Source of the DNA: Ptychodera flava
Taxonomy: Eukaryota > Hemichordata > Enteropneusta > Ptychoderidae
Direction: 5' to 3'
Length of the DNA: 64,000 bases
NCBI RefSeq assembly: GCF_041260155.1
Contig: NC_091932.1
Span: 8,337,304 to 8,401,303, forward strand
Shown: positions 47,923 to 60,100 of the stretch, one piece after another
Position numbering within the stretch: position 1 is the first letter of the stretch
Layout: each line of letters starts with the position of its first letter
Position numbers and translations under genes: made by a program
Notes under the pieces: generated by a model
The model's database searches: none
Seen by the model: the letters and a program-made list of their open reading frames with translations, nothing else
What the model was told of the DNA's origin: nothing

Positions 47923-48533
47923 CAGGTGCCGCCAACTGAGCTGTTCGTGCAAAAAGGTGTTCGTGCGCAGTTTTTCAGCGGGCGGGCAAATTTCAAAACT
48001 AATCAGCGGGCGGGGAGAAAAAATCGATATTTACTGTGGGCGGGGAAGAAATTTCATTATTTTCAGTGGGCGGGGAGAAAATTTTTGACAGTGGGTACCG
48101 GAAAATACGTAGAGGGAGGGGAAAACCGTGGTTGATAGAACTAGAGGGGAGAGTAAGCGCCTAACTTAGAGGGGAGCAATGTTCCAGGTGTGCTAGCTGC
48201 TCGCATTGTTTTGCGTTGATCTAGGGTACTTAGTGGCCATCTAGTGGGCAATAGGGAATGTCAGTAGTGGGGAGAGGGCAGTGGGGAGCTTGAATTGTTG
48301 TGGGGAGTGGGGAGCGGGCAGACCATAGATACTGGAGGGCAGTGGGCATCAAAGTTCAGTGGGAGGGCATATTTTCCGTGTATGCCAGTGGGAGGGCAGT
48401 TACGAACAGCTCAACTTTCCCCTCCAAATTTTAGGTCAAGGTGAAAATAACTAAAATTGGTATATCAGCCTTTAAAAACATGTTTTGTGATGATTTTGCG
48501 AAATTGATGAAATTTACCAGTTGGCGGCACCTG
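47923..48533. mobile_element. 611-bp non-autonomous element, G-run interior
   Basis: A perfect inverted end CAGGTGCCGCCAACTG is flanked by AATTAT at 47,917-47,922 and 48,534-48,539. The interior repeats GTGGGCGGGGAGAAAA-like phrases. There is no coding frame of note. The 6-bp duplication does not identify a superfamily for me. Confidence 0.8.
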
Positions 48534-48539
48534 AATTAT

Positions 48540-51234
48540 TACAGGACAACATTGCTACGAAAGTCAGAAAATCTGAACCAAAGTTGTCGTTGGCGCTGTC
48601 AATAGATTGGAATCACGGGGGATGGAGTGTTCGTTGTGCTGGTTCTACCATAGGAAAAATGGTATACACATATGTACCGCGGTTTGACTCCATTTTCCGC
48701 TCGTGACCGAGGAAACAGTAGTATAATGTAGACTTTTGAGAATTGATCTTGCCTCCAGCACGATTTGACCAATCATTTTACAGAAATATAGTGTTGACGC
48801 AAGTATTTGGACCAAAATCTACTTTTCAAACATGATTTAACGGGAAATTGTGGTTTGTGCTTAGTAGTAATTAGAGCTGTCCAAAGTGTATCTGCATCCA
48901 AATATTCAGGGGTGACTGCCCCTTACCTGCCCAACTCCGGTATTTTGAATGCATCAGTGTGAAACCTTTTTCCTTTGGTATTAAAAACCAACTTATTTGT
49001 CAATATATAGATTCTTTTTTCCGTAATCATCAGTCGTGCGATATTTATTGGTCTGTAGTGGCTCATAGAATTTAACGACAGAAATATGTGTTTACGATGT
49101 CTCTCGTCTTTGAATAACTTAATCATCGTCCAAGATTTACAGATGAGGTCTCTTAAGTGGATAGCTTTATAAAGTTTTGTTTGAACTTTGACACCCCGGC
49201 CAATCTCTTGGAGCCTTGCTCGCTTGGAAGACCGTTGAGGGCGCGTCATTGCATGCTAACAAAGGTCGGAGAACGAAGTGGAAGAGGAGGGAATGGTGAG
49301 AGAGATTAAGATGCATCCCATTTGTTGTTCACATTGATTATACATTAGATACTTTTCTCCACCTCTGCAAAGTCAAAACCGTTTCATATTGTAACAATGG
49401 TTATTTCACCCATTGGACTACTTTCCAAACAATTGTCTTATTTTCACAGGAGACTGATTACACCAAAATTTCACTTTTGGAAATACCGGTATGTACATGT
49501 GAATTGAACTAAATAGAGACTCTGAAATATTGAATGCACTCATCAAAATTTCCAGCAGGAAGATCTCACATCAAGCATGGAGAAATTAATCAAGATATAA
49601 AATTTGGCAATCATTTTCTAACTAATCCATCCCATATCTAACGCACATGAAAATCCTCTCCATAGCAACAATAAAATCCTCCTTGCCAACAGGCTTTTGG
49701 CCGAGGTTGACTGAGATAGGTACTTTTTTGATATACTGAGGACAGAACACAAATAAAATCACTGACTGGCTTACTATGAAACAAAATTATCAAGGACCAG
49801 AAAATGCAAAAGTTCATTGAATTGAAAGTTTTAAGAATGATTAGAGTAAACCAAACACATTCACATACTATAACACATACAACCATATTAGAATCATATT
49901 GAATCTTGCACACATCATCCTACATAAAAAGTATTTTTATTGCAGCATTGAAAAGCATTGTGTCCCCTACTTTGTGGTCTTTTCATAAGACCTTTGCTAT
50001 GCAAATATAAAAAAAATAAAATATTAAAAAAGATACCTGTACAATATTATTTTCATGCCGTGAGAAATATTGGCAAATGAAATTATGTTTGTACTCCTTA
50101 ATGTTGGGACAGTAGTATAACTAACTAACATATATGGTCATTCCCATACATTTCCTTCTTTCTGTCTTTTGTTGGTGATAAATGACTTTTTTCAGCCAGC
50201 AAACCTGCATCCAGGAATTGTTTCACTTGATTTTTCCAACTGTTAAAACCAAAAATAGTTGCATTTTGTGGCAAAAAAGAGTGAAAATACAATGGCTTTG
50301 ATTTTAAACCATGATTGAGTGTGTATTACCAACACAAAAAGGATTTTTCACTTGCCCATACACTGAAAAAGAACATGTACAGATTTGGGATTCATCTGCA
50401 TCATCAAAGTTTGTTAGAGAGTGACTGATATAATGAGAATTTCCCAGGTGTAATGAACAAAGTTGAAGACTGAAAAGAAGAATTTGTTAATGAGTACAAT
50501 CTGTTGTAAATCTTAAACTACATGATTTTTGTGAACTTGTACATTCAATAGTTCAATTGCTTTGCAAACTACATCTTACAATTAACTGATGAGAGTATCA
50601 CCTATCTGAATAGATTTGAAATTAATTCCAGTATAGCTGTATTTCAGATGTACAGTATCACATTAGAAAGTCAGTACTGATTGGTTCCCATCACATATGG
50701 TCTGACAAATTCACACATGGAAGAAAATTTGAAAAATTACAAAGATGAAATGCAGATAAAAAAATACACTCCTGCTCATATCAAGCCATTGATAAATCAG
50801 AAACTGTCTCTGTCTGATTTCAACAGTTTTTCACTGTAAACGTTTTCACCCCATTGTCCAGTATCTGGGTCTAACATCCCAACTGAAAACTACAGGAATG
50901 TACCACAGTTTGGTGGATAAAGGGTAGACTCTTTCACTGGCATGGTTTTGCCAAACTCTACTGGATGGATCTCAGCACACAGTAAGAGGTGTGAAAGGAC
51001 TGACACTTCAACATTGAAAGGACTGACACTTCAACATTGCTACAGAATTGAAAATAACATCAAATGAACATAATTGCATGATTCAGTCACAATTCCTTTA
51101 TCTGAGTTTGTACATGAAGCAATGAGGTAATCTATTGAAAAAAGACAGTGTTATAAAGTAACAGGGTTTATCAAGTAAATTCACTCTACACAGAACAAGA
51201 ACAGACAGACATATTTCATACAGTATATTCTAAC
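48540..51234. other. Intergenic stretch, no gene supported
   Basis: Minus-strand frames at 48,923-49,249 and 49,638-49,913 have no recognised domain. From ~49,600 on the sequence is AT-rich. A short repeat relative of 54,678-54,765 (TTTCACCCCA...GGGT) is seen at about 50,845-50,932. A 22-base phrase (GGACTGACACTTCAACATT) occurs twice near 51,000. Confidence 0.5.
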
Positions 51235-51239
51235 ACAGA

Positions 51240-51953
51240 CAGGCCTAGGTAAGAAATATTAGCAAAGCGTACGGTCCATATCGTCAGGATGGAATTCTAG
51301 ATAGCTAAGCTATGAAGTCCCACCTATGAGATGTAAAACACAGATAGTTGATGACAAAAGCTAGATTGTCAAGACGCAATTTTGACGATTTTTCCCGTCA
51401 TACGTGGCGTTTCAACATGGCGGCCTAGGATAACGTCGATGCGAAGGCAGCAGTCGTGGTAAGTTTTTACCGTTATTTTATGTTTTGAAGTGAGAAATCG
51501 TGAAAAATGTATCCCCTTCCGGGTCAAATATCATGGAAAATGCCCTTGTGAAGTATTTTTGTCGAACGTTTGGTATTTTTAGAGAAGATAGATGTTAACA
51601 TCTATCTTCTCTAAAAATACCAAACGTTCGACAAAAATACTTCACGAGGGCATTTTCCATGATATTTGACCCGGAAGGCGATGCATTTTTTCACGATTTC
51701 TCACTTCAAAACTAAAAATAACGGTAAAAACTTGCCACGACTGCTGCCTTCGCATCGACGTTATCCTAGGCCGCCATGGTGAAACGCCATGTATGACGGG
51801 AAAATCGTCAAAATTGCGTCTTGACAATCTAGCTTTTGTCATCACTATCTGTGTTTTTACATCTCATAGGTGGGACTTCGTAGCTTAGCTATCTAGAATT
51901 CCATCCTGACGATATGGACCGTACGCTTTGCTAATATTTCTTACCTAGGCCTG
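51240..51953. mobile_element. 714-bp near-perfect fold-back element, 5-bp target duplication
   Basis: The ends CAGGCCTAGGTAAG and CTTACCTAGGCCTG start arms of ~355 bases that meet with almost no loop at ~51,597 (GATGTTAACATC). Only a few mismatches are seen across the arms. ACAGA flanks both sides (51,235-51,239 and 51,954-51,958). There is no gene inside. Confidence 0.9.
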
Positions 51954-51958
51954 ACAGA

Positions 51959-54080
51959 GCAGGGAAAGGAAACGAGAGTAGAATGGGTGTATAGAATAAG
52001 TAAACTGTAGACAGTGAATAAATAGAATTTGTTAAAAATAAACACAAATATAAAATACGCTTACAGAGTTTAAATTCAAAAATTTCAGAACATGGAATTT
52101 GGCATGAACTTGGCAATAAAATACATTCAAACAATATTTCTCACAAAACGTTTTGAACGTTTTGAAACTTAACTTGTACATACATAGGCATATCATATTT
52201 TCAGACTAATGTTTAGTTATTAGCAATCAAACGATACTGCATTTTTAATGGTTAGCTAACTGCTGTTTGATTAGCAGGCTGATCTAAACACTATATTTAC
52301 ACATAGTTGCTTGCAGAGTACAATGAATAGAATATTCTATGATACAGCATGACTCCCCCCAAGATTTCTGAACATAAAGTGAAATCCTTGAGAATGCATA
52401 TTCTTTATGAATTCTCAATTTCAAATTGCTGCAAAATATTTGAGGTGGTTTCAGCCAAAAGTGATCCAGTGTCAGTATTAAACAGAGATTTTTGTATTTT
52501 CCTTCTGAAATGGTGAGATACAATACTGGATAAAAACAATAATTACTACAATAATACAAAAAACAATAAACAATAATACTGACATAAAAACAACTAAGCT
52601 GGAATGCTGATATTATCAATTGATTGTAACACAAACAAGATGATAGCAAGTTCACTTTTCAGAACTGTACTGAGCAGACATCTGATTCAACAGACATTAT
52701 CTACCATGCATACAACACCTTAATATTTTTTGAACAACTTTTTCAGCAAACGTGGAAATAAGACTGATGCAGCTTTTCTGGACTGTGGATGATAAACAAA
52801 ATAATTTTTGTTTTTGGACTTAATTGTTTCCTGATAGTTCTGTTGTAACATTTTAATACCTATATCACATGGACTTCAAAATCTTAGAGGAACAATTTCT
52901 TTATTCTCACATGCCTGTATTGCTTTCTTTTCTCTAGAGGATCTTGTCACTGCAATATTTACACAATATAATTTTACCACTATGCTGTTTTCACTCACGT
53001 GTGTGTACTGTGACATTTGCTTGAAATTTGGAAAGGTCACATATCTGTTGATGATAACACATTTCTTGAATCTCTCTAAATTGTGTTATAATCACAGATA
53101 TGACACAAATTTGATCTCACGATGAAACATAGAGGGCGCCCTTGCTGTACATCTGATACCCTTGCTAACTATAAATCTAATTTGCATGGTGTAGTCCGTT
53201 CAATTGACATCTCTGCAAAAAAGCAATGCTTTTATCAATCAATATTGTCTTAAAAAATAGAATTCCTGACTTCATGTACATAACTAGATGATGGATTTTG
53301 CATTCAATGCAAAGATTCATAAAAGAATTGATAAGGGAAGTTTTTGCTGAAACATCAGAATGTTTCTTTTCATAGAACAATTATTACCAATGACATGATG
53401 GCATCATTACAATATCCAATATTATTTCATACTTGTATAATAACGGTGGAAATATAACAAGATGATTGGTCAAGAAATAAAAATAACAGAGCTATACCGG
53501 TGATGTTCCACAGTTGGAACACAAGCAAACTGTCAGTTAGAGATGAATTACTTTAACATTTCATGCCAGAATTTCAATATTGCAATCTGATTGGTTGGGA
53601 AGCCATGATAACTTTGCTATATTCAAAATATAGCACAGGTCAAACACACACACAAGCTTTCAGTTACAGATGAATCCCTCTGTTAATGTTTTATGCCAGA
53701 ATTTCAATATAGTGTTACGATGATATAGTAATAAACCACCTCAGCAACAGGTATACCACTCGGTTTGGACAAGTTCACTCCATGCACATGGTGACTATCA
53801 CTGATGAATTTGTGTCATGAAATTAAAAATATATGGTATAGCCATCACTGAGTGTGGTTTACTGCTGTAATGTCTCTCATTTTGTTAATTTTAAACAGAC
53901 AATTGTCAAATGCAGAAAAGATACATGGAGATTTTATCCACAACCCCTTTCATCACAAATTTACTGTCAAGTAAAGTATAACGTTGTCACTAGATTGTTT
54001 AAACTGGACAATGAAATGTTACAGAGCAGAGAAAATGTTAAAAAGTTACTGTATCTTTTCACATCAATGTGATTAACATA
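51959..54080. other. AT-rich 3' flank of the laminin gene
   Basis: No coding region is supported. It may contain a long laminin 3' UTR if the signal at 54,086-54,081 is not the one used. Confidence 0.45.
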
Positions 54081-54086
54081 TTTATT
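54081..54086 (-). terminator. Candidate poly(A) signal of the laminin gene
   Basis: AATAAA on the minus strand, 48 bases beyond the stop codon at 54,137-54,135. Other AATAAA sites lie further on, so use is uncertain. Confidence 0.4.
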
Positions 54087-54134
54087 TGTATAAATACTGA
54101 ATTACAGACATTGTGATGCTGCATAGTAAGCTTC

Positions 54135-57100
54135 TTATGACAATGGACAACTGTTGAGTTGTACTGCTCCTTCTATCTTAGATGCCTCATTGAAGTTGAC
54201 TGCCTGAGAGCTTTCTCCAAGAATTAAATCTCGTATGCATCCAACATAGCTCTCACTTGTGCTTATACCTTTGTGGTCAGCTCCGTCTAGAAATAAGTGA
54301 AAGGATTATGGCTCAGTAGAGTAGAAATCACATAATTCTCATTTTGCTGCATGTATGGCAACTGACAAGGTATATTTCCAACAACACTTTACATTTTAGT
54401 ATTTTTGTGCAATACGGTATCGAAATTTCCCCTTTTTGCTGCATTAAAACACAAACTTTGGCTTTGAAAATCTTTCCACTTGTAATACAGAGCAGAACCC
54501 AATTGCATTAGAATATTGTTGGCAGTTGCAAAGCATTGAGGGAATCATACAAATGAAAAATGCCGGGATGTAAAGTGGGGCTATTAATTATAAGAAAAAC
54601 CTATTCATTTTGACTGCAACTGTAAAAAATGCTGCACAATGTTGGCATTTTATAGTGTCTATCTCTAACACTTTTTTAACCCTTTCACCCCAGTTCCCTG
54701 TGTACAGGTCCAACTTTACCATAGAAAACAATGGATTTGGGACAAACCATGGTGGTGAAAGGGTTCAGGTAGAATACGCCTCAGGGAACAGATATTCAGA
54801 TTCTTGAAACTTTTACAAAATCTCTTTGGCCTGCCAATGGGGGCTCATTTTGAAGCTTATTGAGTAAATGAAAGTTTTCACAAACATAGTTTTGTGAAAA
54901 TCAATAACGGTAATTAATAGAATCCCACACCCCAACGGGTTGGGATGGAATGTCTCATACGAGTTGGGGAATTCTGTCTCACACGAGCCGAAGGCGAGTG
55001 TGAGACAGAATTCCCCAACGAGTGTGAGACATTCCATCCCAACCCATTGGGGTGTGGGATTATTTTTCTCACGTCCCTCCAATATCTTTAGAAAATTGCA
55101 TTTTATTGTGGTAGGTTTATACTATCAAAAACCAGCACACGATTGCACTTGTTTCATTTGTATCATTCCGCAAAGAAAAATGAAGTTCCGTTCATTGATG
55201 AGCATATCAAACACGTTAACATGTACTAGTATATTACCGATATGGCAATTTTGTTTTGTTGGTCAGCCACAAAATTCTCCAGGTCATCTGAGGAAAATGT
55301 TGCGAACAGCTCTGGTGGCCATCTGTTGATGACATTGCGTGAAAGCTGTCGTCTGCTACAGCCTCGTGTGCAAATGGCTCGCTCATCGAAGTCTTTCGCT
55401 AACTGTATCGCTGTCAAGTCAGTTCCTCTCCAGAAAATATGTCGACGAGCGTAAATAGCCGATAGGTTTGTAATGGCCTGAATTCTCCGTTACAACATAA
55501 AAGCGGTCATCCTCCGTGTATTGTTGCCGACGCCACGCTGACCGTACTCAAATCTAGAACAACCTGTTCACTCTGCGGTTCAGTCGTCTGTCCCCTATAG
55601 TGCCCAGTTGTACATTACGCGATGTTCTATTCGTCAAATAATTCGTACAGAGAACTAGGCGCTGAGCAGAATTGACCAATCAACATACGTTTCACATACG
55701 AGGTGTTCGGTCGCGCAACAATACAGAGTGTGAGAACAAATTGTTCTCACACTGTGTTCTCACACTCCCAGCGCACTGGGGACGTGAGAATTTATTTTCC
55801 CCATAGAGATAACACAATACAGCGGCCAATTGAATTTTAAATATCAGTGAACATTGGGTAATTGTTTCTGTAGAACCAAAATTTGCTCAGTGACCCATAA
55901 CCTTATTCTCAATTTTGAAAGACAAAGTCTGCTTTGGGAAAGTCTGAGCAAAAGTTTAAGTTTTTCATTTTCAAGGTGCTAAGTTACCTTAAAAGGAGGT
56001 CTATGGTAAAGCAGAACATATACATGAACTGACTTGTACATGATCAACCTACCTACAAACAGCGAATAGCTGAAATACTTGGAATATATTGACAACTCAC
56101 CTGGCAAACCACCGATGAAGAGAGCATCGTTTGTGTCAGTTGAGCTGGATGTATCACTTCCTGCTTTGTAGCCAGCAAACTGTCCATCTACTTCCAATGT
56201 CACTATGTTTTTGGCCTTGATAACTGCAATTATCAAAATCAAACACTGACTGTGTTATCAAATGCCACAAGAACACGGTAGCCATAACTTTATGAACAGT
56301 TTTTGTTAAAACTGGCCTTCCAAGTGATGGACCTGAGATTCTCATTCCGATACCAACAATCTCCTGGATATCCCATCTTTTACTATTTCAACCCATTTCC
56401 TTCTGTAAAGGTCCAATTTTGCAACAGAGTACAATAGCATTGGATCACACCTTTATAGTGACTTTGGGTTAAGTTTACTTGCAAGGGCTGTGCAGGCCAT
56501 ACATATGATACCAACACTTATGGGTTTTTTAAACCTTCCCTGAAGAGATACTGAGTTTGACAATTTTGAATCAAAGTTCTTTGAATTCTGGAAATTGTGA
56601 ACTTTGGCAAATCCGAATAATGTTGTTCAGGATATCAACTGCAGTCCCGTTACAATTCCTATAACATGTCCAAACACCCAACTTTGGGTTTGTTAACATA
56701 GCAAATAATGGAATATTTGGCTTGTTAATGTCTACGCAGATATTCGGTGCAAACATCATTGAAAACTTCATGGAACAGGTCATTATAAATGACATAGTCC
56801 CCACTTGGTTAGGATACTAAATGTAGAAACCATTGACAAATAAATATCATGGCGATGTGAAATTGGTCAAAGCACATCCTGAAAATGGCTGAGTAAGTAT
56901 CAATCTCATATTAATGTGTATGTGCACTGTTGATGAACCAAGTACAAATGGAATTAGTTTGGCCAAATTTGTTTAATAGTTGGGTATATGAACAATTACT
57001 ACAAAGTAGCGGCAAAGTGGGAATATGAAGTTCGAGTGACTGTATGGGATAAAGACGAATAGATGGACACACCGATAAGTCCTTCACTATGCAGCCCACT

Positions 57101-60100
57101 ATGTTATCAACAAGTTACCTTTGAATCATATGGGGTATGCGATGTTTCATACACCGGGCAAGTAATAAAAGTGCTATGTGACTTGACTCTCTAGAAAAGC
57201 GACACATACCTTTGATGTCATGCCACTGACCATCACATAAATGTGTATTCTTTGGAGCTACATAATCAGTCTTGAATTCACCAGCTCCATTATCTGCACT
57301 GACCATCAACTGTATACAGAGTGAAAATATGTAAAAATGTTACTTATTTTAGCATGGACAAAAATCCTCAGAAATAATAGCAAAAATGTATTAGAAAATA
57401 AGGTTACTAACTTTCAAGTCCATCTCATGACAGAACTGGTACATCTACATTAGATCAATGAAGCTACATTTACCAAACTGTTTTCTTGATTGGCAGAAGT
57501 TTGTCGATTGGTCATCTCAACTTGTCTACCTTTCTTAAAACTTTGTCTACAGACTTCTACATCTGGAGTCATCATCAAATATCACACATTCTTTCACCCT
57601 TTAATATCCTCACTTTACTTAGAAATCACCAATTGAAGCCTCGTACTTAAATCAGACTTGTGCGGTCAGTATTTTACAGTCATTTTCAACAATACCGTAC
57701 TCGTCCGAGTATAAGCCCCCGGTTCGGCAACACTAAACAGCGGTAAAACTAGGGGAGGGGCTTATACTCGAGCAACCCCATGTTATCTGCCATGGACGCT
57801 TAATTTATGCTAATTTTATGGGCGATTTTTTTCAACACCACTTGATCTTTTTATCGCTTTCAAAATCGACTTACACATCCAAAGAAATTGATTGTACAAT
57901 CTCTGAATACAGAAGTGATATTTTGGTGAAATTTCAGCATCCGAAAAAACCCCAAACTTGAAACAAAGACGTCATGTATGCTGCTGATCAACAGTAATAC
58001 ACGGAAAGGCAACTCAATATTCCAGTATAAAACTGTCTACATTTTGTGAAAACAACAACATAGCAGTGAAAATTGTAATAGTCACCAGGAAAATCTTCAC
58101 AAATGAACGGATAATTGCTTTAAACAAAAGAAACTGCATGTTTCAAGCATGAAAACATTGTGGCCGTGAGTGAAAATGAACAATGGCGGACGTGAGTGAG
58201 ACTATTCTATTTAGGGGACAGGGGTGAGCAGGGTCAAAGAATCAAGATAGTACTTGGAAAACGTGTCATTTTCCTTACGATGCTGTCAAGGGAACTCCAG
58301 TTTCCCATTGTTTTAACATCTTTTAATAGTTTCTTTATTATCTAAAAGTTATTTTACCAAGTTAAATGACCAAATATACTCTCCTAACCTTTCTGTATTT
58401 GAGTTACACTAGGGTAGGGGCTTATACACGGATGTAATGCATTTTCTAAAATCCTCTGAAATCAGTAGGGGGGGGGGGCGCGCTTATACATGAGCAGGGG
58501 CTTATACTCGGACGAGTACGGTAATAAAATGTTACATTCAGAATGTTTGCTTTGCAAACAAAACAAAACAACATGAACAAGTCATCGTTGATGACACAGT
58601 CCCCACTTGTTAATGGGTACTTTGATTACAGGTCCTCAGAGAGGATAGAATCCTTTTCATTCGGTCTGTGATAAAATACTTTTGAATAAATTTTGCTTGA
58701 TACATGTCTGAGTTATGGTTCAGGACATGAAAAAATCGTAATAAAATGGCCACATGGCGGCCATATTGATCACATCAAAAAACAAATTTACGTGCATATG
58801 TACCGGTATGACAATGGTCAATCTCCTTGTACCAACTTTGAATAAATTCCCTTGATACATGTCTGAGTTATGGTTCATGACAGGTTGTTACTTTTCTGTA
58901 TTTACTTTTTTTTCAAAACAATATCATTGAAATTATTTCCCAAATTATCATTTCTGATCGTTTTGACAGCTATGACTCTGGCAAGAGTAATGAACTGTGG
59001 CTACAGATGGCAGGCATATCTCATTATTCACTAGTAACCTAGGGAGTCCTAAAAAGGCCAGGATGTGGCCATCAGAAAAATACTTTTAGTCTGCATACAA
59101 ATACTTGTATCCATTGATACTCACTACAGCCATGTCACCACCTAAAATGACAATCTCTACATACCAGTATACAAATTGTACCTGGGTATGAAAGCCATTG
59201 CTCTGAAAAGTCACAAGATTAAATACTCACATTTCCATCAACCATTTCAAGTGATAAGAAATCTCCTCTGGGACTCTGTACAGATAAAATGACTCCAGAC
59301 AGCACCCTGGGTTTTATCTTGACTGAAAATTCCAAATCTAACGCTACTTTAAAGCGATCACCTGAGGGAAAAACAAAAGTGCATCTTTAATAGTCTTATG
59401 AGTATAGTGAAAATACATACACCCATGGCCACTTTAGTGTTGATTAAGCCTGTCTGGTGAAAGCAGAAATTATGTTTGTATAAACGAAACAAAGTGGTGG
59501 TCGGTGTAATAAATGCAATGTTCACTATCGGCACCCCACAGTTAGGATTGAGATAACGTTCTACTAAAATGTCTCGCCTGCCCAATTCAAATCGGTCACA
59601 ACACTGCACTGTAGACAAGCTGTAAGTCTGCACTCCAACAATGAACATCAATAACAACAGTCGCGAATATCATAAGGAAAAATCCTTAAGTGAGGACGTA
59701 GCAAGCTTGATTGTTCAAAATATAAGAGATTTTGGTGGCAATCCGGCATCTAGCGAGGTACCACGGGGAGCTTACAAAGAAACAAGCAAGCGTTTTAAGA
59801 TAAGCGTGGAGGGAGCCAGAAAAGTTTGGAAGAGATATACATGTATCAGGACAGGTTCCCTTCAACCGGGATGAGAAAAGTGTCGTTCATGGTTACACAC
59901 ATGTGAATACATGTACATGTAAAATGCTACCCCGACTGTACTTTACTCTTACCTTTCCGTACCAAGTGAAATTGGAGTAAGTTTATTCACGGTTTGTAGG
60001 AAAGAAACATGGCTTAGTGCAAGTGAATGTTTATTCGAAAGTTTTACAGTCAAGACAGGCGATATGTCTGTAATTTAATCGCTAACATTTTCAAAGTGGC

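Noticed and set aside
48923-49249. 108-codon minus-strand frame with a basic N-terminus
   Set aside because: I cannot relate it to any family, and no splice-supported extension is visible.
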